Origin: Lonepinella koalarum | Lineage (GTDB): Bacteria; Pseudomonadota; Gammaproteobacteria; Enterobacterales; Pasteurellaceae | Assembly: GCF_042926695.1 (NCBI RefSeq) | Contig: NZ_CP170642.1 | Location: 682,001-746,000 of the forward strand | DNA: 64,000 nucleotides | Reading direction: 5' to 3' | Shown: positions 42,745-51,012 of the stretch, piece after piece | Position numbering within the stretch: position 1 is the stretch's first letter | Layout of the letters: the number at the start of each line of letters is the position of its first letter | Notes under the pieces: model-generated | Told to the model about the DNA's origin: nothing | The model's input: only the letters and a program-made list of their open reading frames with translations | The model's database searches: none | Position numbers and translations under genes: made by a program

Positions 42745-43323
42745 CTATTGATTAAGAATTTCTAACGCTGAACGCTTGATCTGATTGACGACTGCTCTTG
42801 GTGTAATGGTCGCGCCAGCAAATTGATCAAACTTACCGCCATCTTTTTTTACCGCCCAGTCGTTTAGATTATCCGCACTGATTTTTTTATGGCTAAAGCT
42901 TAAAATCCAATCAGAAATACGAGTGTCAATTTTATCACCTAAGCCGGGTGTCTCGTGATGTTCTAGCACTCGCACACCTAAAATTTCGCCCTCTGGGGTC
43001 ATGCCAAACAATAAACGAATATTACCTGAATAACCGTCTGGTGCGATGGTTTCAATGGCATAGGCAGAATGTTTGCCCTTTAAAAGTGCAGTACAAATTT
43101 TGTCAACTTGTTTGGTTTTTGGTTCAACACAATTGTGCATTAAATCATTGTCAAAATAGCTTTGCGGAATGACTTGTAATAATAATTCACGCTGTTGACT
43201 CACAATAACAGCGTTAATTTTATCTTTAGTTAACAAATACATTGCCCCTGAAATCGCTGTGCAAACTAAGGCGATAAAAGCAAGTAATAAGCCGTATTTA
43301 CTGGTAATTTTTCCCATATTCAT
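42745..43323 (-). CDS. rsxG: RsxG (RnfG), FMN-binding subunit
   Basis: RsxG has one N-terminal membrane anchor (about residues 8-30, YGLLLAFIALVCTAISGAMY). A periplasmic FMN-binding domain follows; the flavin is bound covalently to Thr in the motif GATITPRAV near residue 175. LEHHETPGLGDKI is a family signature. At 192 residues it is near the usual length. Its ATG overlaps the rsxD stop (TAATG), showing tight coupling. A second ATG two codons in is equally possible. Confidence 0.94.
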   Translation of the reverse strand: MNMGKITSKYGLLLAFIALVCTAISGAMYLLTKDKINAVIVSQQRELLLQVIPQSYFDNDLMHNCVEPKTKQVDKICTALLKGKHSAYAIETIAPDGYSGNIRLLFGMTPEGEILGVRVLEHHETPGLGDKIDTRISDWILSFSHKKISADNLNDWAVKKDGGKFDQFAGATITPRAVVNQIKRSALEILNQ

Positions 43324-44399
43324 TATCGTCCTCCTTGGTGTCCGGCGACTCTCGGACGGCTGTAATGATCAATTAATGGCACACAAATATTCGATAACAA
43401 AATGGCAAAAGCTACGCCGTCGGGGTAGTTACCATAAAAACGAATTAGGCTTACTAACACACCCGCTAAGGCGCCAAAAATCAGTTTGCCTGTCGGTGTG
43501 ATAGATGCGGTAACGGGATCGGTAGCAATAAAAAATGCACCGAACATGGTTGCACCGCTGACAAGTTGCCAAAGTGGGGGAGTAGCGACTGGAGAAAGTG
43601 CAAAATTTAAACACGCCATGGCAAAAAGCGCGCTTAAAAATGCCACAGGAATTTGCCAGTGGATAATTTTTCGCCATACTAAAAATAAACCACCGAGTAA
43701 AAAAGCGAGATTTAGTTGTGTCCAACCGATACCATATAATGATGAACTAAAAGGTAAAATAGATGAAAAAATCGGTGAATGACTTAATTCTGCAAAAGAA
43801 AAGAGCATACTTTTTGTCCCTGTTTTTACCGTATCTAAGGGAGTTGCAGAGGTCATACCGTCAATACTTGCTACTAATTGATGTAGGCTAAAGCCATCCG
43901 TGGTAATGCCTGAAAAAATTAAATGGATACTGTCCGCCAATGTAGGTGGTTCGTTTAACAACGAAATCGGTGGAAGCCATGCTGTCATTTGTACTGGGAA
44001 TGAAATTAACAATACCACATAACCCACCATCGCGGGGTTAAATACATTTTGTCCTAAACCACCATAAACATGTTTACCAAAAATCACCGCGCAAAATATG
44101 CCCACCAATATTACCCAGTAGGGAGCATAAGGTGGAATGGCCATGGCTAAAATGGCAGCGGTTAATACTACACTAAAATCAGCAATATAAAACAGTTTTG
44201 GTTTTTTGCGTAAAAGGGTGACAATATATTCCAACAGCAAGGCAAAGCCTACTGCCAACGCTATTTGAATCAATACACCAAAACCAAAGAAATAAATCTG
44301 TACTGCCAAGGCAGGCAACATAGCAAAAATCACCCACAGCATAATACGAGCGGTGAGTTTCCCTGAATGAGTATGGGGTGAACTGGCAATTCTAAACAT
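43323..44399 (-). CDS. rsxD: RsxD (RnfD), FMN-binding membrane subunit
   Basis: RsxD is a 358-residue inner-membrane protein with about ten hydrophobic segments. The covalent FMN threonine lies in SIDGMTSATPLDTVK (about residue 187). Other family text is VFNPAMVGYVVLLISFPVQMT and FFIATDPVTASITPTGKLIFGA. It begins two bases after the end of the rsxC tail reading frame. The product is intact, so the frame problems upstream in rsxC do not extend into it, but translational coupling from rsxC may be affected. Confidence 0.95.
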   Translation of the reverse strand: MFRIASSPHTHSGKLTARIMLWVIFAMLPALAVQIYFFGFGVLIQIALAVGFALLLEYIVTLLRKKPKLFYIADFSVVLTAAILAMAIPPYAPYWVILVGIFCAVIFGKHVYGGLGQNVFNPAMVGYVVLLISFPVQMTAWLPPISLLNEPPTLADSIHLIFSGITTDGFSLHQLVASIDGMTSATPLDTVKTGTKSMLFSFAELSHSPIFSSILPFSSSLYGIGWTQLNLAFLLGGLFLVWRKIIHWQIPVAFLSALFAMACLNFALSPVATPPLWQLVSGATMFGAFFIATDPVTASITPTGKLIFGALAGVLVSLIRFYGNYPDGVAFAILLSNICVPLIDHYSRPRVAGHQGGR

Positions 44400-44400
44400 A

Positions 44401-44634
44401 TTATTCCTTATTCTCTGCTTTCAGTTGAATTTGAGCGACTTTTTTAGCTTTCGCTCTAGCAATGGCAGCGGCAACGGCAGCCTTTTTCGGATCCGTTTCT
44501 GAGTTTTCCGTGTTAACAGTTTTTTCTGTTACAGGTTCAACCGTTGAATGTTGTTGAGCGGCTTTTTTAGCTTTCGCTCTGGCAATAGCAGCGGCAACAG
44601 CAGCTTTTTTCGGATCCGTTTCTGAGTTTTCCAT
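44401..44634 (-). pseudogene. rsxC: Out-of-frame C-terminal tail of rsxC
   Basis: This reading frame encodes two more copies of the rsxC tail repeat (core KKAAVAAAIARAKAKK) and the natural C-terminus VAQIQLKAENKE, two bases before rsxD. It is separated from the main rsxC frame by two single-base A-run insertions. If the runs were corrected, rsxC would extend to 44401. It is unlikely to be translated alone: the ATG at 44634 is only an internal methionine of the repeat and has no ribosome-binding site. Confidence 0.8.
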
Positions 44635-44960
44635 GCTAACAGTTTTTTCTGTTACAGATTCAACCGTTGGATGTTGTTGAGCGGCTTTTTTAGCTTTCGC
44701 TCTAGCAATGGCAGCGGCAACGGCAGCCTTTTTTCGGATCCGTTTCTGAGTTTTCCGTGTTAACAGTTTTTTCTGTTACAGGTTCAACCGTTGAATGTTG
44801 TTGAGTGGCTTTTTTTAGCTTTCGCTCTGGCAATAGCAGCGGCAACAGCAGCTTTTTTCGGATCCGTTTCTAAGTTTTCCATGCTAACAGTTTTTTCTGT
44901 TACAGGTTCAACCGTTGGATGTTGTTGCGCAGTTTTTTTAGCTTTTGCCCGAGCCAGTGC
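44430..44960. repeat. Tandem repeats in the rsxC tail (about 123-bp units, paired as A-B blocks)
   Basis: Five copies of the coding motif KKAAVAAA(I/L)ARAKAKK occur near 44450, 44590, 44710, 44835 and 44960. Units alternate between two sequence types (GCAACGGCAGCC with TVNTEN, and GCAACAGCAGCT with TVSMEN), so an about 246-bp A-B block has been duplicated. In the upstream A unit the run at about 44728-44734 is T6 where the sister copy has T5. In its neighbouring unit the run at 44810-44816 is T7 where sisters have T6. Confidence 0.85.
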
Positions 44961-46733
44961 AGCGGCAACCGCTGCTTTTTTATCATTATTAACGGCGGTA
45001 TTTTCTGATGAATTTTGGATATTTTCCACCGCACTTTCTGTTTGCTTGAGTTCAGATTGTTCTTGCTGACGGGCTAAACGCTGAGCCTTGCGAGCTTTGC
45101 GCAATGCCATAATATCCGTATTATCTGGCAACACTTCGCCTCTCTTTTCATCTACAATGGTTTTTACTTCTGTCGTTGTAGTATTTTCTGCTTTCTTGGC
45201 TTTTAACCGTTCTAATGCCGCAGCAACAGGATCCACCCCTTTACTATTCGCCACTTCTTGACGACGGTTTTCAGCTGCTTTTTGGGCGCGTTCTTTGCGA
45301 GCTTGTTCTTCTTTTTCTAAACGCGCTTGGCGAGCTTCAAAGCGAATTTTGGCTTCTTCAGCTTTTTGGGCTTTTTCTTCCATTTCCCAAATTGCCGCTT
45401 TTTCTTGGCGGAAGTATTGGATCAACGGAATATGGCTTGGGCAAACGTAAGCACAAAGTCCACATTCTATGCAGTCCATTAATTGATATTGTAGTGATTT
45501 TTCGTGATCTTCGCTACGTGCAAACCAATAAAGTTGTTGCGGCATTAAATAATAAGGGCAAACATCTGAGCAGGCGGAGCAACGAATACAAGATTGTTCC
45601 GCCGGAGGTGGTGTATATTCAAAATGATCAGGTGCAAGCAAACAGTTGGCTAATTTGGTGACGGGGGCATTTAAATCGGGCAACGCTAACCCCATCATCG
45701 GACCACCTAAATACACGGGTAACCGTTCATCTGCTTGATAGCCAGCTTGTGCTAATACAAAGGAAATCGGCGTACCAAAACGTACCCATTGATTACCTTT
45801 ATTTGGAATTTTATCACCAGTAAGTGTCACTACTCGTTCAATTAATGGTTCATCGTCGATTATTGCACGTTTAATTGCAAACGCTGTGCCAACATTTTGC
45901 ATATACACGCCAATGCTAGAAGAACGCTTGCCACTCGGTACTTCTATTCCAGTCAGAATTTTGACTAAGGTATTCGAATCACCAGATGGATATTTAGTTG
46001 GAACAACGCGAAGATCAATATCATTTGCGCCATGCAAGGCAAATTTCAGGGCGGAAATAGCTTCTGGCTTGTTATCTTCCACCGCAATTACCACTTTTTC
46101 AGGGCGAAGAATATAACGCAAAATTCGTACACCTTCGATCATTTCGTCAGCGTAATCTCGCATTAAGCGATCATCACAAGTGATATAAGGTTCGCATTCC
46201 GCGCCGTTAATAATCAATAATTTCACCGCACTATTTGGGATAGAACGAGCCGAACTCACTTTTGCCGCTGTCGGGAACACTGCACCTCCTAAGCCTGCTA
46301 CACCCGCCTGATAGATTTTTTGAATTAATTGTTCGGGGGTTTGGGTGAGAAAGTCGTCAATCGGTCGTTGTTCACGCCATTGATCCTTGCCATCCGCTTG
46401 AATGTGTACGGCTAATTCACTTAATCCTGATGGATGTGCCGCAATATAAGGGGCAATATCTGTTACAATACCTGATGTTGGGGCGTGAACGGGCAAGCAA
46501 CGCAAGCCGTCCCCTTGGGTGAGGGGCTGTCCTTTTAGCACCGTATCGCCCACCTTGACTAACAAACTGCCCGCTGTACCCGAATGTTGTTTGACGGGTA
46601 CATAGAATTTTTCCGTCAAAGGTGCGGTGGAGATTGGTGTAGAATTTGATTGGGATTTCATTTCTGGTGGATGAATACCCCCATGAAAATCCCATAATTT
46701 GCCAGATTGATAGCGAGATAATACGTCTGTCAT
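44784..46733 (-). CDS. rsxC: RsxC (RnfC), NADH/FMN and Fe-S subunit, tail frameshifted
   Basis: RsxC is the peripheral subunit that oxidises NADH. The conserved core is complete: the N-terminal RnfC barrel (KLWDFHGGIHPPEMK), the nucleotide/FMN fold with AGVAGLGGAVFPTAAK near residue 145, an SLBB-like region, and two 4Fe-4S clusters (CIRCSACSDVCP, CIECGLCAYVCP) at about 383-435. A long Ala/Lys/Glu-rich tail begins near 450, as in other gammaproteobacterial RsxC. In the tail repeats an extra A shifts the frame, giving SHSTTFNG and a stop at 44784. The result is 649 residues with a shortened tail. The core should still function; the tail probably mediates assembly. An exact USS lies in the tail-coding region (45028). 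Confidence 0.9.
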   Translation of the reverse strand: MTDVLSRYQSGKLWDFHGGIHPPEMKSQSNSTPISTAPLTEKFYVPVKQHSGTAGSLLVKVGDTVLKGQPLTQGDGLRCLPVHAPTSGIVTDIAPYIAAHPSGLSELAVHIQADGKDQWREQRPIDDFLTQTPEQLIQKIYQAGVAGLGGAVFPTAAKVSSARSIPNSAVKLLIINGAECEPYITCDDRLMRDYADEMIEGVRILRYILRPEKVVIAVEDNKPEAISALKFALHGANDIDLRVVPTKYPSGDSNTLVKILTGIEVPSGKRSSSIGVYMQNVGTAFAIKRAIIDDEPLIERVVTLTGDKIPNKGNQWVRFGTPISFVLAQAGYQADERLPVYLGGPMMGLALPDLNAPVTKLANCLLAPDHFEYTPPPAEQSCIRCSACSDVCPYYLMPQQLYWFARSEDHEKSLQYQLMDCIECGLCAYVCPSHIPLIQYFRQEKAAIWEMEEKAQKAEEAKIRFEARQARLEKEEQARKERAQKAAENRRQEVANSKGVDPVAAALERLKAKKAENTTTTEVKTIVDEKRGEVLPDNTDIMALRKARKAQRLARQQEQSELKQTESAVENIQNSSENTAVNNDKKAAVAAALARAKAKKTAQQHPTVEPVTEKTVSMENLETDPKKAAVAAAIARAKAKKSHSTTFNG

Positions 46734-46735
46734 GT

Positions 46736-47314
46736 TTATTCTCCCACTACCATTTTATTTTCATACTTAATTGGAATTACCATTTTCGGATCGATTTTCC
46801 AGTTCCAGCTTTCAATCGGCTTTTCCACTTTTTCCATGCTAATACAATCTGTTGGACAAGGTGCCACGCAAAGTTCACAACCAGTACAAAGATCGGGAAT
46901 AATCGTATGCATGGCTTTATTGGTACCAATAATGGCATCTACTGGACAGGCTTGAATACATTTTGTACAACCAATACACATATCTTCGTGAATAAATGCT
47001 ACTTTGACTTCCGGTTCTTCCATGCCGTCCATTGCTGGTACATCAACGCCCATTAATTCAGCAATTTTTACCACGGTTTGTTGACCACCGGGGACACATT
47101 TGGTGATCACATCACCATTGGCAATGGCTTCAGCATAAGGACGACAACCCGGATAACCACATTGTGCACACTGAGTTTGTGGCAATAGCGCATCAATTTT
47201 TTCCACAATGGGATCCGCTTCCACCTTGAGTTTTATGGAGGCGAAACCGAGTACCACGCCAAAAATTAAGGCGAGTACGCTAATGGCGATTAACACACAA
47301 TATAAGGTTGTCAT
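46736..47314 (-). CDS. rsxB: RsxB (RnfB), ferredoxin-like Fe-S subunit
   Basis: This 192-residue protein has an N-terminal membrane anchor (residues 3-25) and a 4Fe-4S domain with CAQCGYPGCRPYAEAI...CVPGG. Two ferredoxin clusters follow (CIGCTKCIQACPVDAI, CTGCELCVAPCPTDCI). It passes electrons between RsxC and the membrane flavins. It is spaced three bases from both rsxA and rsxC. Confidence 0.96.
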   Translation of the reverse strand: MTTLYCVLIAISVLALIFGVVLGFASIKLKVEADPIVEKIDALLPQTQCAQCGYPGCRPYAEAIANGDVITKCVPGGQQTVVKIAELMGVDVPAMDGMEEPEVKVAFIHEDMCIGCTKCIQACPVDAIIGTNKAMHTIIPDLCTGCELCVAPCPTDCISMEKVEKPIESWNWKIDPKMVIPIKYENKMVVGE

Positions 47315-47317
47315 TGG

Positions 47318-47896
47318 TTAAGCTCTCACTAAGCCAGCAAAACCCATAAAAGCAAGGGACATCAGACCCGCGGTGATTAATGCAATGGATGCACCACGAA
47401 ACGGCAGAGGCACATCTGCGGCGGCAAGACGTTCACGCAAAGCGGAAAATAATACTAACACTAAAGAAAATCCCAGTGATGCAGAAAAACCATACACCAC
47501 TGACTGGGTTAAATTATGAGCGAGATTAATATTTAATAATGCTACGCCGAGTACGGCACAGTTAGTGGTAATCAATGGTAAAAAAATACCGAGTAAACGA
47601 TAGAGTGTTGGACTGGTTTTATGAATCACCATTTCAGTAAATTGCACCACCACTGCAATCACTAAAATAAATACTAAAGTACGCAAAAACTGTGCGTTAA
47701 AGGGGGCTAAAATATAGGTATCGACTAAATAGGCACTCAAGGACGCCACGGTCATCACAAACATGGTTGCTAGCCCCATGCCGACAGCAGTATCCACTTT
47801 TTTGGATACCCCCATAAAAGGGCATAAGCCGAGAAATTTCACCAACACGAAATTGTTAATAAGTGCGGTGGAAATGATCAGTAAAATATATTCCAT
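47318..47896 (-). CDS. rsxA: RsxA (RnfA), membrane subunit
   Basis: RsxA has 192 residues and six hydrophobic segments. Family text includes NNFVLVKFLGLCPFMGVSKK, GIFLPLITTNCAVLGVALLN and LREREAAADVP-like LRERLAAADVPLPFRG. It is the first gene of rsxABCDGE-nth and faces away from prfA. The operon promoter should lie in the 323-base gap upstream (47897-48219). A USS is near the 5' end of the gene (47861). Confidence 0.96.
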   Translation of the reverse strand: MEYILLIISTALINNFVLVKFLGLCPFMGVSKKVDTAVGMGLATMFVMTVASLSAYLVDTYILAPFNAQFLRTLVFILVIAVVVQFTEMVIHKTSPTLYRLLGIFLPLITTNCAVLGVALLNINLAHNLTQSVVYGFSASLGFSLVLVLFSALRERLAAADVPLPFRGASIALITAGLMSLAFMGFAGLVRA

Positions 47897-48219
47897 AAAT
47901 AAGCTAACGTATTGTTATCAGTAAAATTCGTAAGTTAATCCTGTGTATTATCCTTGTTTTAGGCGGTGAGAACAATAAAAAATTAATTATTGTGGCAAAA
48001 TCAGTATTATCCCGCACTTTCTACAGGGTTAAGTCTAGTAACGATGTTCCGTCTCTTTGAGATCATCATATAACCCTGGCAGAACAGTGCTATGCTTAGA
48101 TTGCTTAGACCACCGGTACATCACGAAAGCACAGAGAAAATTTTCCATATACCCAGGGATAAAATCTATGTTAAAATACAGTAATTTTTTAGTATTAAAA
48201 CAAGATTAACAGGTCAGAG
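47897..48219. other. 323-bp divergent gap between rsxA and prfA with RNA-like pairing
   Basis: No gene is visible. The middle (about 48020-48140) is less AT-rich than its flanks and contains nested complementary segments: AGGGTTA with TAACCCT, GATG/CTC with GAG/CATC inside it, and AGTGCT with AGCAC. It also has a direct repeat GCTTAGA-TT-GCTTAGA. On the minus strand TTAACA-N17-TATATG (around 48150-48178) is a possible promoter reading into it. I do not recognise an RNA family (not 6S, tmRNA or RNase P by motif). It must also hold the rsxA and prfA promoters. Confidence 0.4.
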
Positions 48220-49302
48220 ATGAAACCCAGTATTATCAGCAAATTAGACAGCCTAAATGAACGCTATGAAGAATTAGAAGCCTTATTAGGTGATGCCAGC
48301 GTGATCAGCGATCAAGATAAATTCCGAGCTTATTCTAAGGAATACGCTCAATTAGAAGATGTGGTGAAAGCCTTTTCTCGTTGGAAACAGCTCCATTCTA
48401 ATATGCAAGAAGCCGAACTTCTACTGGATGATCCCGATATGAGAGAAATGGCGGAAATGGAAATTGAGGAATGCCGAGAAGAAGTAGAAAGGGTAGAGCA
48501 ACAGTTGCAAGTTTTACTTTTACCGAAAGATCCGAATGATGAATATAATGCTTATTTAGAGATCCGTGCGGGTACTGGCGGTGATGAAGCGGGCATTTTT
48601 GCTGGTGATTTATTCCGTATGTATAGCCGTTATGCTGAAAGCAAGCGTTGGCGAATGGAAACCTTGAGTGCCAACGAAAGTGAGCAAGGGGGCTACAAAG
48701 AAATTATCGTCAAAATCTCTGGCGATGGTGTGTATGGTCAGTTGAAATTTGAATCAGGGGGGCATCGTGTACAACGTGTGCCAAAAACTGAAAGTCAGGG
48801 GCGGATTCATACCTCTGCTTGTACCGTAGCGGTGATGCCAGAATTGCCTGAAAGCGAATTGCCAGAAATTAATCCAACAGATTTACGGATTGATACTTAT
48901 CGTTCATCAGGGGCAGGTGGTCAGCACGTCAACACTACCGATTCAGCGGTACGAATTACTCATATTCCAACGGGTATTGTGGTAGAATGTCAAGATGAAC
49001 GTTCACAACATAAAAACAAAGCGAAAGCCTTGTCAGTGTTAGCATCTCGTATTGTACAAGCAGAGCAGGAACGTCAAGCTGCAGAACAAGCAGATACTCG
49101 CCGTAATTTACTCGGATCAGGTGATCGTTCTGATAAAATTCGTACTTACAACTATCCACAAGGTCGAGTAACCGATCACCGTATTAATTTAACTGTATAT
49201 CGTCTTGATGAAGTCATGAATGGCAAAATTGATGAACTGATTCAACCGATTATTACCGAATATCAAGCGGATCAGTTGGCGGCATTATCGGAACAGGCGT
49301 AA
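48220..49302 (+). CDS. prfA: PrfA, peptide chain release factor 1
   Basis: RF1 terminates at UAG and UAA. The 360-residue product has the GGQ motif in SGAGGQHVNTTDSAVR (about residues 232-237), methylated by PrmC, which is encoded next. The codon-recognition PxT element reads PKT in RVQRVPKTESQGRIHTS, where E. coli has PAT. Length equals E. coli RF1. The stop overlaps the prmC start (TAATG). It opens a prfA-prmC-sirB1-kdsA operon. An AGGTCAGAG sequence precedes the ATG. Confidence 0.97.
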   Translation: MKPSIISKLDSLNERYEELEALLGDASVISDQDKFRAYSKEYAQLEDVVKAFSRWKQLHSNMQEAELLLDDPDMREMAEMEIEECREEVERVEQQLQVLLLPKDPNDEYNAYLEIRAGTGGDEAGIFAGDLFRMYSRYAESKRWRMETLSANESEQGGYKEIIVKISGDGVYGQLKFESGGHRVQRVPKTESQGRIHTSACTVAVMPELPESELPEINPTDLRIDTYRSSGAGGQHVNTTDSAVRITHIPTGIVVECQDERSQHKNKAKALSVLASRIVQAEQERQAAEQADTRRNLLGSGDRSDKIRTYNYPQGRVTDHRINLTVYRLDEVMNGKIDELIQPIITEYQADQLAALSEQA

Positions 49303-50174
49303 TGAATATCGCACAATGGATCGTTTATGCCAAACAATACTTAACCGAAAATTTAACCAACGATCCTTATTTAAACGCCAAAACGGATAGTTATTTATTA
49401 TTACAATTTGTCACTGGTTACTCGAAATTGCAATTAATGGCGTTTAACGATCGGGAATTGAGTAAAGAAAATTGCGAAAAATTAACCGCACTTTTAGAAC
49501 GTCGTGCCAAGGGTGAGCCAATGGCTTATATTCTTGGTGAAACTGAATTCTGGTCATTGAATTTAAAAGTATCACCTGATACCTTAATTCCACGCCCTGA
49601 TACTGAAATGTTGGTGGAACACGCATTAAATGTTGCTAAAGAAAAAATACAACAAAAAGGCAAAGTATCAATTTTAGATTTAGGCACCGGAACAGGAGCG
49701 ATTGCGTTAGCTATAGCAGATGAGTTAAAAAAGTGCGGTACAAAATATCGCATTTTAGGCGTGGATCTGGTGGCCGGTGCTGTGGCATTAGCTCGACAAA
49801 ATGCAGAGCAAAATGATTTGCTTGATGTAGAATTTCAACAAAGCTCGTGGTTTCAAAATATTACCGAACACTTTGATATTATTGTCAGTAATCCGCCTTA
49901 CATTGATCCGCAAGATCCGCATTTACAGCAAGGTGATGTACGTTTTGAACCTTTATCTGCATTGATAGCAGAAGATCAAGGTTATGCAGATTTACAAAAA
50001 ATTATTGCAAAAGCACCGCAGTTTTTACAACCACAAGGTTGGCTTTTGTTAGAACATGGTTGGCAACAGGGTAAAAAAGTACGGTCGTTTTTGACGGAAA
50101 ATTTATGGCACTCGGTACAAACTGTCAAGGATTATGGTGGTAATGAACGAGTTACGTTAGCAAGGTTAAAATGA
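49302..50174 (+). CDS. prmC: PrmC, release factor glutamine methyltransferase
   Basis: PrmC (HemK) methylates the GGQ glutamine of RF1 and RF2 using SAM. The 290-residue product has an N-terminal helical domain, motif I LDLGTGTGAIALAIA, and the NPPY motif in IIVSNPPYIDPQDPHL that positions the glutamine. The preceding family region RRAKGEPMAYILGETEFW is clear. Two USS lie in the gene (49488, 49731). It overlaps both neighbours by one to four bases. Confidence 0.97.
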   Translation: MNIAQWIVYAKQYLTENLTNDPYLNAKTDSYLLLQFVTGYSKLQLMAFNDRELSKENCEKLTALLERRAKGEPMAYILGETEFWSLNLKVSPDTLIPRPDTEMLVEHALNVAKEKIQQKGKVSILDLGTGTGAIALAIADELKKCGTKYRILGVDLVAGAVALARQNAEQNDLLDVEFQQSSWFQNITEHFDIIVSNPPYIDPQDPHLQQGDVRFEPLSALIAEDQGYADLQKIIAKAPQFLQPQGWLLLEHGWQQGKKVRSFLTENLWHSVQTVKDYGGNERVTLARLK

Positions 50175-51001
50175 AAATAGATTTACTTAAACAATCGCTT
50201 TACTTAGAAATGGAAAGTTTCTATTTAATTACCACGGAAGATGACGGAGAAGATTTACGTACGATTCGTTCTTTGATGGGCGGATTAGTGCGAAAAGCTC
50301 GTAAGGTTATTCCGGCGGATGATGATGTGAGAGTTAAAATCCATAAATTGCTACAATTAATGTATGGTGATTGGGGTTTTGAGTGCGATCCACAACATTA
50401 TTTTCAAACGGAAAATCTGTATTTAAGCTATGTGTTACGTTCGCACCGTGGAATGCCAGTCAGCCTAGGTTGTATTCTGTTGTATTTAGCGGATAAATTA
50501 GCGTTACCGTTGTATCCTGTGATGTTTCCGACCCAACTCATTTTGCGTGCTGATGTGGATAATGAAGTGGCATTTATTGATCCTTGGGACGGTAAATATT
50601 TAAATCAGCAGGATTTGCAAAAACTCTACGAGGGCACATTTGGCTTTGGGGCGACGATGTCGCAAGAAGACTTAGCCGTTGCTAAACCACATGAGTTGAG
50701 AGAACGCTTTGCTCAACTGGCAAAAAGCTGTTTAATTCGGGAAGAACATAATGATGCGGCATTAAAGTATATTGAAAGCCGTTTGTTAAATTATAAATAT
50801 GAGGATTATCCTTATAAAGCATTTGAACCTTACGAACGGCGAGATCGTGGTTTGGTGTTAGCCCAAATGGGGGCATATCATGCAGCTGTGGAAGATTTGC
50901 AGTATTTTGTAGAAAAATGCCCCGATGATCCAACGGCATTCATGCTGATGGCTCAATTGCCAGAAATTAAGAAAGAATTGCATAACGACTTGTTACATTA
51001 A
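50171..51001 (+). CDS. sirB1: SirB1 family protein (transglutaminase-like with TPR)
   Basis: The 276-residue product is of the YchA/SirB1 type. An N-terminal transglutaminase-like region (RTIRSLMGGLVRKARK, SHRGMPVSLGCILLYLADKLALPLYPVMFPTQLILR, FIDPWDGKYLN) is followed by C-terminal TPR-like helices (residues about 190-265). Function is not known. The catalytic cysteine appears as Cys in LGCILLYLA. It lies between prmC (overlap of four bases) and kdsA, a conserved arrangement. Confidence 0.86.
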   Translation: MKIDLLKQSLYLEMESFYLITTEDDGEDLRTIRSLMGGLVRKARKVIPADDDVRVKIHKLLQLMYGDWGFECDPQHYFQTENLYLSYVLRSHRGMPVSLGCILLYLADKLALPLYPVMFPTQLILRADVDNEVAFIDPWDGKYLNQQDLQKLYEGTFGFGATMSQEDLAVAKPHELRERFAQLAKSCLIREEHNDAALKYIESRLLNYKYEDYPYKAFEPYERRDRGLVLAQMGAYHAAVEDLQYFVEKCPDDPTAFMLMAQLPEIKKELHNDLLH

Positions 51002-51012
51002 AAGGAAACAGT

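Noticed and set aside
44430..44960. CRISPR-like array
   Set aside because: The periodic units are coding, about 123 bp long, contiguous and without distinct spacers. They are protein repeats in rsxC.
45215..45661. Plus-strand open frame of 148 codons opposite rsxC
   Set aside because: It is complementary to the Lys/Glu/Ala-rich rsxC tail and Fe-S region; rsxC is certain here and the frame has no domain signature.
46646..47056. Plus-strand open frame over rsxB and the start of rsxC
   Set aside because: Cysteine-rich sequence is explained as the complement of the rsxB ferredoxin motifs; no translation signal.
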